39,401 nucleotides of DNA, taken from positions 1 through 39,401 of the forward strand of contig NZ_CADCWD010000089.1 in assembly GCF_902806315.1 (NCBI RefSeq), in the 5' to 3' direction. This stretch comes from an uncultured Sphingosinicella sp. (GTDB taxonomy: Bacteria; Pseudomonadota; Alphaproteobacteria; Sphingomonadales; Sphingomonadaceae). The notes below the pieces were generated by a model. That model saw nothing but the letters and a program-made list of their open reading frames with translations, was not told where the DNA came from and did no database searches. A program made the translations under genes and the position numbers. Shown here one piece after another: positions 27,144-33,013 of this stretch. Numbering within the stretch: position 1 is the stretch's first letter; each line of letters starts with the position of its first letter.

Positions 27144-28246
27144 TGGACAAGCCGCTCGCCGGCCTGAAGGTGGTGGAGCTGGCCCGCATTCTCGCGGGCC
27201 CTTGGGCAGGGCAGCTGCTGGCGGATCTTGGTGCCGAGGTGATCAAGGTCGAAAGGCCCGGAGAGGGAGACGACACGCGGCACTGGGGCCCTCCCTTCGC
27301 GGAGGACGGCGCGGCGGCATATTTCCATGCCTGCAACCGCGGCAAGAAGTCGGTCGCGATCGAGCTGGACACTCCTTCGGGCCAGGAACATGTGCGCGCG
27401 CTGGTCGCGGACGCTGACGTGCTCATCGAGAATTTCAAGGTGGGCGGGCTCGCCAGATATGGCCTCGATTATGCGAGCCTGTCCGCGCTGAACCCCGGCC
27501 TCGTCTATTGCTCGATCACCGGTTTCGGCCAGACGGGGCCGTATGCCTCCCGAGCCGGCTACGACTTCATCATCCAGGGCATGGGCGGCGCCATGTCGCT
27601 GACCGGAGAGCCCGGCGGGGAGCCGCAGAAATCGGGCGTTGCCTATGCTGATCTGTTCACCGGCCTCTACTCCACGGTCGCGATCCTGGCGGCGCTTCGG
27701 GAGCGGGACCGGTGCGGGCATGGAGCGCATATCGACATGGCGCTGCTCGACAGCCAGGTCGCCGTGCTGGCCAACCAGGCGCTCAACTGGATGGTCTCGG
27801 GCAAGGTGCCGCACCGCATGGGCAACGGCCACGCCAATCTCGTCCCCTACCAGGCATTCAAGGTGGCGGACGGTGAAGTGATCGTCGCCGTTGGCAATGA
27901 CCGGCAGTTCGCCCGGCTTTGCGAGATCCTCGGCCAGCCGGAGCTCGCCCAAGACGAACGCTTCCGGACCAACCCGTCTCGCGTCGTCAATCGCGCCGAG
28001 TTGATCGCGAGGTTGCAGGAAGCGATGCTGAAGCGGTCTCGGCTCGAATTCTCGGCAGCCCTCGAAGCGGCGGGGGTCCCCGCAGGCCCGATCAACCCGG
28101 TGGATGCCGTCTTCGCCGATCCCCAGGTGATCGCGCGCGGAATGCAGCTGGACGGGGCACTGCCCGGGCTCGCCTCGCCGATCGTGATCGACGGGAACAG
28201 GCAGGTGGCGGAACGCCGCAGCCCGAAGCTCGGCGCCGACGGCTAG
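27143..28246 (+). CDS. Class III CoA-transferase, possibly succinyl-CoA:glutarate type
   Basis: The 367-aa CaiB/BaiF-family enzyme moves CoA between carboxylic acids. It shows LKVVELARILAGPWAGQLLADLGAEVIKVERPGEGDDTR at the N-terminus, NRGKKSVAIEL, and the catalytic Asp170 in GVAYADLFTGLYS. The ATG overlaps the gcdH stop by one base (TGATG), so the genes are cotranscribed. In eukaryotes and bacteria a paired CoA-transferase activates glutarate for GcdH, so that substrate is inferred from the neighbour, not from the active site. Its stop overlaps the converging GNAT stop within CTAG. Confidence 0.88.
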   Translation: MDKPLAGLKVVELARILAGPWAGQLLADLGAEVIKVERPGEGDDTRHWGPPFAEDGAAAYFHACNRGKKSVAIELDTPSGQEHVRALVADADVLIENFKVGGLARYGLDYASLSALNPGLVYCSITGFGQTGPYASRAGYDFIIQGMGGAMSLTGEPGGEPQKSGVAYADLFTGLYSTVAILAALRERDRCGHGAHIDMALLDSQVAVLANQALNWMVSGKVPHRMGNGHANLVPYQAFKVADGEVIVAVGNDRQFARLCEILGQPELAQDERFRTNPSRVVNRAELIARLQEAMLKRSRLEFSAALEAAGVPAGPINPVDAVFADPQVIARGMQLDGALPGLASPIVIDGNRQVAERRSPKLGADG

Positions 28247-28764
28247 CGCGCCGGGCGCCGGAAGAGCAGGATTGGATCGCCTTTGTAGACTGCGTCCTCG
28301 CGCGAGTTGAAGCCGCAGCGCTCCGCCACTCGGATCGAAGGTGCGTTGGCTGGATCGATGATGGCGACGATTTCCGGCGCGTCCACCGCCTCGTCCGCCC
28401 AGGCGAGCAAAGCCGAGACTGCTTCGGAGGCATAACCCCGGCCGTGTGCGTCGGGCGCGAAGATCCAACCGGCTTCCGGAATGCCCTCGATCGACGGGGT
28501 CATCTCGCGCTTGAAGTCGGCCAGGCCAACCTGCCCCACGAGCAGGCCGTCTTCCTTGCGCTCCACGGCCCAATAGCCGTAGCCGTAGATCAGCCAGAGC
28601 CCGCCCGACATGAGCAGCCGCCGCCACGTATCTTCACGGGCGTGAGGCTGACCGCCAAGGTGCCGAACCGTCACCGGATCCGCCATCACGGCCGACCAGC
28701 GTTCGAGGTCCTGCTCTCGAAATGTCCGGAGGCGGAGGCGCTCGGTCTCGACGATCGGGACCAA
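28243..28764 (-). CDS. GNAT-family N-acetyltransferase (RimJ/RimL-like)
   Basis: The 173-aa product begins IVETERLRLRTFREQDLERWSAVMADP, typical of the RimJ/RimL acetyltransferase_3 group. It continues with GQVGLADFKR, AGWIFAPDAHGRGYASEAV (acetyl-CoA-binding Q/RxxGxG-like segment) and NAPSIRVAERCGF. It probably acetylates a protein N-terminus or small amine; the substrate is unknown. The only plausible start is TTG at 28764, with no strong SD. It lies 14 bp after rpmE and may be read through from it. Confidence 0.85.
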   Translation of the reverse strand: MVPIVETERLRLRTFREQDLERWSAVMADPVTVRHLGGQPHAREDTWRRLLMSGGLWLIYGYGYWAVERKEDGLLVGQVGLADFKREMTPSIEGIPEAGWIFAPDAHGRGYASEAVSALLAWADEAVDAPEIVAIIDPANAPSIRVAERCGFNSREDAVYKGDPILLFRRPAR

Positions 28765-28778
28765 GCGCGCGCTGCCGC

Positions 28779-29015
28779 TTACTTCTTGCCGCCGCCGAGC
28801 GTGAGGCCGCCGAAGCGCTTGTTGAAGCGCGCGACCTGGCCGCCCGCGTCGAGCATCCTGCCGGTGCCGCCGGTCCAGGCCGGGTGCGCGGTGGGATCGA
28901 TGTCGAGTTGCAGCGTGTCGCCTTCCTTGCCCCAGGTGGAGCGGGTCTCGAACACGGTGCCGTCGGTCATCTGCACCTTGATCATGTGATAGTCGGGGTG
29001 GGTGTTGGTCTTCAT
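28779..29015 (-). CDS. rpmE: 50S ribosomal protein L31
   Basis: The 78-aa product starts [19 protein letters not shown] and contains [20 protein letters not shown] and HPAWTGG, the L31 family core. It has no cysteines, so it is the zinc-free form of the A-type L31 found in many alphaproteobacteria. The start at 29015 has AGGA 7 nt upstream. It ends in a short basic tail (GGGKK). Confidence 0.95.
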   Translation of the reverse strand: MKTNTHPDYHMIKVQMTDGTVFETRSTWGKEGDTLQLDIDPTAHPAWTGGTGRMLDAGGQVARFNKRFGGLTLGGGKK

Positions 29016-29109
29016 GTCGATGTCCTGAGCTTTGGCTGGTTCCGACCAGCCTCGATGGAAGGCGGGCACTTACCGTTTGAGCTGTTCCATTGCAACCGGC
29101 GAGGCGGCC

Positions 29110-29640
29110 TCAGGCGGCGCGAAGCTCCGCCGGATTTCGCAGCGTTGGCACGAGGCGCTCGGCCACCGCAAAGCCCCCGAAAAGCAGCCCAGTGAAGACG
29201 AGGTCGCCGATCAGGCTGTTCTGGAAGAACGGGATCGCCGCGGCATAGCAGGCCGCAAGGCCGCCCGCCGTCTTGGGATACATGTCGCCGGATGCCCATA
29301 CCCCAAAATTGGTGACGAGATAGAAGAGCACCGAACTTGCCAACGCCGCCACCACGATCCGCCCCGCCGAGCGCTTGGCTGAAAGCAGGAAGCCCATAGC
29401 GACGATCATCGCCACGCTGGCATACACGACCAGCATTTCCCCGTGAAAGCCGAGCACCGCATCGCTCACAAGCATTGCTCCCATAGGCGCCACGAAGGCG
29501 AGCCCGCGCCGCGGCAGATAGGCGCCGCTGAACAAGGCCATGGCTGCAATCGGCGAGAAATTGGGCGGATGCGGCACCAAACGGAAGATCGCCGCCAGGA
29601 AGATTGCGGTGACGAGAACGACGACGCGGGTGTTCAGCAT
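29110..29640 (-). CDS. DUF6580-type small integral membrane protein, candidate corrinoid/cobalt transporter component
   Basis: The 176-aa hydrophobic protein has about five predicted membrane helices. The opening motif is FRLVPHPPNFSPIAAMALFSGAYL, then AFVAPMGAMLVSDAVLGFH and a helix with NFGVWASGDMYPKTAGGLAACYAAAIPFFQNSLIGDL. This is the DUF6580 pattern, annotated elsewhere as a putative transport family similar to ECF S-components. It is divergent from the cobalamin riboswitch-btuB unit (starts 393 bp apart), which suggests a vitamin B12-related role by association only. A promoter candidate lies ~37-65 bp upstream. The start at 29640 is the first that avoids antisense overlap with the riboswitch. 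Confidence 0.75.
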   Translation of the reverse strand: MLNTRVVVLVTAIFLAAIFRLVPHPPNFSPIAAMALFSGAYLPRRGLAFVAPMGAMLVSDAVLGFHGEMLVVYASVAMIVAMGFLLSAKRSAGRIVVAALASSVLFYLVTNFGVWASGDMYPKTAGGLAACYAAAIPFFQNSLIGDLVFTGLLFGGFAVAERLVPTLRNPAELRAA

Positions 29641-29676
29641 GCCTGGCGATCCATTCTTGTGCCGGGAGGGTCGGGT

Positions 29677-29705
29677 CACATAGCCAGGATGGCACGAGAT
29701 CGCAA
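29677..29705 (-). promoter_or_regulatory. Candidate sigma-70-type promoter for the DUF6580 gene
   Basis: On the minus strand TTGCGA (29705-29700) and TATGTG (29682-29677) are separated by 17 bp. A start near 29670 would give a leader of about 30 nt before the ATG at 29640. Matches to consensus are partial. Confidence 0.4.
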
Positions 29706-29757
29706 AAACATAAGGAATCCGGCCTGATCCGCTCTTCGAGGCACCGAATGCCCCTGC

Positions 29758-29786
29758 TTGACAGCCCGCGCCCCCTTCCCTAGCCG
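29758..29786 (+). promoter_or_regulatory. Candidate promoter for the riboswitch-btuB transcript
   Basis: A perfect TTGACA (29758-29763) is followed after 17 bp by TAGCCG (29781-29786). The -10 is poor, but the predicted start, about 7 nt further at 29793, coincides with the first base of riboswitch helix P1. Confidence 0.55.
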
Positions 29787-29792
29787 CCGCCG

Positions 29793-29928
29793 CGACGAAG
29801 GTGCCGCCCACGAGCTTCGGCTCGGCGGGGGCGGTTAAAAGGGAAGCCCGGTGCAAATCCGGCGCTGTGCCCGCAACTGTGTAGGTCGGCTCCACGAGCT
29901 GGCCGAAGTCAGGAACCTGCCTTTGTCG
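29793..29928 (+). ncRNA. Cobalamin riboswitch (compact form)
   Basis: The core motifs of the RF00174-type element are present: GGTTAAAAGGGAAG (29833-29846), a GGTGCAAATCC segment leading to CCCGCAACTGT (29870-29880), and the B12 box AGTCAGGAACCTGCC (29907-29921). P1 is CGACGAAGG (29793-29801) with CCTTTGTCG (29920-29928), 9 pairs with one wobble. Between CAACTGT and the B12 box lies only one short hairpin (GGTCGGCTC with GAGCTGGCC), without the longer peripheral arm of many AdoCbl elements. It should repress btuB when cobalamin is abundant. Confidence 0.93.
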
Positions 29929-29967
29929 GTCGTCCGCACCCGGCCGGGTCCAGCCGCGGATGCGTGG

Positions 29968-30027
29968 TTTCTCCGGCAATCCTGCCGGCGAGCCTCCGTG
30001 ACGGCAATTGGTTCGTCACCGGAGAAA
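29968..30027 (+). promoter_or_regulatory. Expression platform: alternative hairpins that mask the btuB ribosome binding site
   Basis: The SD GGAG (30021-30024) lies 8 nt before the btuB ATG. It can pair with CTCC in a local hairpin (29994-30003 with 30014-30024, one bulge). Alternatively it pairs with a distal segment: TTTCTCCGG (29968-29976) with CCGGAGAAA (30019-30027), nine perfect pairs. The second pairing competes with a CCGGCA/TGCCGG hairpin (29973-29988). This points to control of translation initiation rather than a terminator; no T-tract is present. Confidence 0.65.
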
Positions 30028-30032
30028 TATTC

Positions 30033-31952
30033 ATGATCCTGCCCCTGTTGTTCGCCGCGCAAGCCGCGGCCGTTCCCGCCCCTGCGCCCACCGAAGATGC
30101 ACGACCCGAAGAGATCGTGGTCACCGCCTCGCTTCGGCCGATCCCTGAAGAGGAGTCGCCGGCAACGGTGACCGTGATCGACGAGGAGCGGATTGAGGCG
30201 CTCGGCCTCCCGCTCACCCAGGATCTTTTGCGGCTCGTGCCCGGAGTGTCGGTGGCGACGTCCGGACCGCCCGGAACACAGGCGCAGGTCCGCATCCGGG
30301 GCGCCGAGGCCAACCATACTCTGCTCCTGATCGACGGCATTCGCTTCAACGATCCCGCGTCGGGCAACGAGCCTCGTTTCGAGCTGCTGAGCAACGAGGG
30401 CGTCCGCAGGATCGAAGTGGTGCGCGGCCCTCAATCCGCGCTCTACGGCGCCGAGGCGATCGGGGGCGTGGTCGCGCTCTACACCAACCCGGAGAAGATG
30501 GGCCCGGACGAGATCGGGACGCGCGGCTCGGCACTGTTCGAGGCGGGCAGCCACGATTTCTTCCGCGGCTCCGGCCGGATCGGCTTCGGGACGTCCGATC
30601 GCTCGCTCGGGCTCTATGGCGGCTTTCAGCGAAGCAGCGGAATCGACAGCGTCGGCCAAAGCGGTGAGCGCGACGGCTATGAGAATGCCACGATCGGCGG
30701 CTCGGCCCGGGTCCAGGCTTCCGAGGCAGTCGGCGTTCGCTTCGCAGGGCGCTACGTCAACGCGATCAGCGAATTCGACGGGTCCGACCCGCTGACTTTC
30801 ATGCGAGCGAACACGCTCGACGAGAGCCGAAACCAGATTGGCGCGCTTCGGGTCGCTGCGGACATCGCGCCTGCCGGAAGCGGCCTCAACCTGACCTTCG
30901 GGGGCACCCTGCTCGACTCCACCAACCGAAACCGGTTGGGCGCGGTCCGGATCAACCAGACCGAGGGCCACCGACGCAGCGTCGACGCGCTCGGTTCGCT
31001 CGACCTTGCGACCGGCCCCGTCGCCCACCGCTTCAGCCTGGCCGCCGATTATGAGGACGAAGGCTTCAGGGCCACCGACCAATCGTTCGGGGGCGGCACC
31101 AATCAAGAGCGAAGCCGCGAGCGAACCGCGATCGTCGGCGAGTGGCGCGCAAGTTTGGGCGATCGTCTCACCACCGACATCGCCGTTCGGCATGACGCCT
31201 TCGAAGGCTTCGCAAATGCCACCACGCTCCGCGCTTCAGCGCTGCTCGACATAGCCGGCCCGCTCTCGGCCCTCGTCAGCTACAGCGAGGGCATCGCCCG
31301 CCCAACCTTCTTCGACCTTTTCGGCTTCTTCCCCGGCCGGTTCGTCGGCAACCCCGACCTGAAGCCGGAACGGTCGCGCGGGTTCGAGGCAGGGCTGCGC
31401 TACCGCACGGACCATGTCGCTCTTGGGCTGACGGGCTATCGGCAACGGCTCAGGGACGAGATCGTGGGCACCTTCAACAGCACCACCTTCCTTTCGGGCG
31501 TCGCCAACGCCACCGGCACGAGCCGGCGTCAGGGCGTGGAGATCGAAGGCGAATGGCGCCCGATCGACACCTTCAGCGTGACCGCGAGCTACAGCTTCGC
31601 CGATGCCGAGGACCAGCAGGTCCGCGAAGGATTGCTGCTTCGCGAGGTCAGGCGCCCTCGCCACAGCGCTTCGCTCGGGCTCGACGGTCGCTGGGGGCGC
31701 ATCCGCGCCGGTGCCGCTTTTGCCTATGTCGGCGAGCGGCAGGACCTGGATTTCGACGCTTTCCCGGCTCGCCGCGTCACGCTCCAAGACTATGTCCTCG
31801 CCGAGGCGCGGCTCGCCTATCGGATTTCGGACAGGCTGGAAGCGTTCGGACGCATCGCAAACGCCTTCGATGCCGATTACCGGGACGTCGTCGGATACGA
31901 AACCAAGGGTCGAACCGCCTATGCGGGCATTCGCCTGGCGTTTGGCGACTGA
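30033..31952 (+). CDS. btuB: TonB-dependent cobalamin receptor BtuB
   Basis: The 639-aa outer-membrane receptor has a short signal peptide (MILPLLFAAQAAAVPAPAP), a TonB box region PEEIVVTAS, and a plug domain with DLLRLVPGVSVATSG, QVRIRGAEANHTLLLIDGIRFNDP and RIEVVRGPQSALYGAEAIGGVV. A beta-barrel follows and ends in AYAGIRLAFGD (a terminal Phe near the C-terminus). The plug features resemble BtuB, and the cobalamin riboswitch upstream makes the substrate assignment strong. Its stop is immediately followed by the stop codon of the converging fabZ gene with no spacer. Confidence 0.94.
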   Translation: MILPLLFAAQAAAVPAPAPTEDARPEEIVVTASLRPIPEEESPATVTVIDEERIEALGLPLTQDLLRLVPGVSVATSGPPGTQAQVRIRGAEANHTLLLIDGIRFNDPASGNEPRFELLSNEGVRRIEVVRGPQSALYGAEAIGGVVALYTNPEKMGPDEIGTRGSALFEAGSHDFFRGSGRIGFGTSDRSLGLYGGFQRSSGIDSVGQSGERDGYENATIGGSARVQASEAVGVRFAGRYVNAISEFDGSDPLTFMRANTLDESRNQIGALRVAADIAPAGSGLNLTFGGTLLDSTNRNRLGAVRINQTEGHRRSVDALGSLDLATGPVAHRFSLAADYEDEGFRATDQSFGGGTNQERSRERTAIVGEWRASLGDRLTTDIAVRHDAFEGFANATTLRASALLDIAGPLSALVSYSEGIARPTFFDLFGFFPGRFVGNPDLKPERSRGFEAGLRYRTDHVALGLTGYRQRLRDEIVGTFNSTTFLSGVANATGTSRRQGVEIEGEWRPIDTFSVTASYSFADAEDQQVREGLLLREVRRPRHSASLGLDGRWGRIRAGAAFAYVGERQDLDFDAFPARRVTLQDYVLAEARLAYRISDRLEAFGRIANAFDADYRDVVGYETKGRTAYAGIRLAFGD

Positions 31953-32420
31953 TCAGGCGGGCGGATCGGCAATCATGGCGGTGAAGTTCGCTTCCGCCGC
32001 TAGCTTACCGTCGACGAGCGCGCGGCCGGCGAACTTGCAGACGGTGGCGCGCTTCTGGACGAATTCAACTTCCAGCCGCATCAGGACGCCGGGCTCCACC
32101 GGCGCCCTGAACTTGGCACCGTCGATCGCCATGAAATAGACGAGCTTGCCCGAGCCGGCGAGGCCGAGCGACTCCACCGCCAGCACGCCGGCGGCTTGCG
32201 CCAAAGCCTCGACGATCAGCACGCCCGGCATGATCGGACGGCCCGGGAAGTGGCCCTGAAAGAAGGGCTCATTGATCGTCACCGCCTTGATGGCGGCGAT
32301 CGACCTGTCGGGCACTAGCTCCTCGACGCGGTCGACAAGGAGCATCGGGTAGCGATGCGGCAGCGCCGCCATCACCGCCCGGATGTCGAGCGGCGCGGCG
32401 CTGCCGGTTTCGGAGCTCAC
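31953..32420 (-). CDS. fabZ: 3-hydroxyacyl-ACP dehydratase FabZ
   Basis: The 155-aa enzyme dehydrates 3-hydroxyacyl-ACP in fatty-acid elongation. It shows [13 protein letters not shown], the catalytic His57 in [12 protein letters not shown] and Glu71 in VEALAQAAG. The start is GTG at 32420, overlapping the skp stop by 4 bp (GTGA). It is the last gene of the minus-strand envelope operon; in many Gram-negative bacteria lpxA follows fabZ, but here btuB converges on it instead. Confidence 0.96.
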   Translation of the reverse strand: MSSETGSAAPLDIRAVMAALPHRYPMLLVDRVEELVPDRSIAAIKAVTINEPFFQGHFPGRPIMPGVLIVEALAQAAGVLAVESLGLAGSGKLVYFMAIDGAKFRAPVEPGVLMRLEVEFVQKRATVCKFAGRALVDGKLAAEANFTAMIADPPA

Positions 32421-33013
32421 CGGCCGGTGGGCTGCTGTTGCTGTTGCTGCTGCTGCGGCAGCGGCGTCACGCTGAGGCTCGGCAGCTGCTGGTTGAGCTG
32501 AGCGAGCACGTCGTTTGTGACATCGACGGCCGGAGTGGAGGCGAGGACGGAGCCCCTGTCGACGATCAAGGTCGCGCCGCGCTGCTGAAGCACGGTGTTC
32601 ATGATCGGGCGCAGGCGCTCGCTGATCTGGCGGTTCACGTTCAGCTGCGTCGATTCAAGGCGCTGGCGGGCCTGGCCGAGCTCCTGCTGCGCGCTCCGCT
32701 CCTGCGTCTGGAAGGCAGTGATGCGCTGCTGGAGAGCGGCGTCAGGCTGGCGGCCGTTCAGGGCATTGACTGCCGTCTGGATCGGCTGACCCTGCGTCGA
32801 GAGCTGCTGCTGCAGGGTTTGTGCTCGCGTTTGCACCTGCTGGAGCTGGCTCTGGAGCTGCTGCGCAGCCGAACGGCAGGCAGTGCACTCGCTGGAAACG
32901 CGGCCGATGTCCACCACCGCCACAACGGCGGGGCTAAGGCGCTGGGCGGGGGCCGCGGCCGGGATGCCGACGGCAAACGCGGCAAGGGCCGCACCGAAGA
33001 ATAGCTTGGTCAT
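32417..33013 (-). CDS. OmpH/Skp-family periplasmic chaperone
   Basis: The 198-aa product has a signal peptide ([24 protein letters not shown]) and a long Gln-rich coiled coil ([20 protein letters not shown] onward) of the Skp type, which escorts unfolded outer-membrane proteins to BamA. After VVDIGRV a CxxC pair (Cys43, Cys46) occurs, not found in E. coli Skp. The C-terminus ends in eight consecutive Gln (32432-32455) before PTGR. The ATG at 33013 shares a base with the bamA stop. An in-frame stretch further upstream overlaps bamA and is not part of this gene. Confidence 0.9.
   Translation of the reverse strand: MTKLFFGAALAAFAVGIPAAAPAQRLSPAVVAVVDIGRVSSECTACRSAAQQLQSQLQQVQTRAQTLQQQLSTQGQPIQTAVNALNGRQPDAALQQRITAFQTQERSAQQELGQARQRLESTQLNVNRQISERLRPIMNTVLQQRGATLIVDRGSVLASTPAVDVTNDVLAQLNQQLPSLSVTPLPQQQQQQQQPTGR
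32432..32455 (-). repeat. CAG/CAA trinucleotide run encoding eight glutamines
   Basis: Eight glutamine codons (CAG with two CAA) lie four codons before the skp-like stop. The tract is imperfect and in frame, so length changes would alter the tail without a frameshift. Confidence 0.8.

Noticed and set aside
27074-28627. 517-codon minus-strand open frame across the CoA-transferase and GNAT genes
   Set aside because: It overlaps two recognised genes in other frames and has no family motifs.
29835-31193. 452-codon minus-strand open frame over btuB and the riboswitch
   Set aside because: It is antisense to the receptor and the aptamer; composition is typical of a shadow frame.
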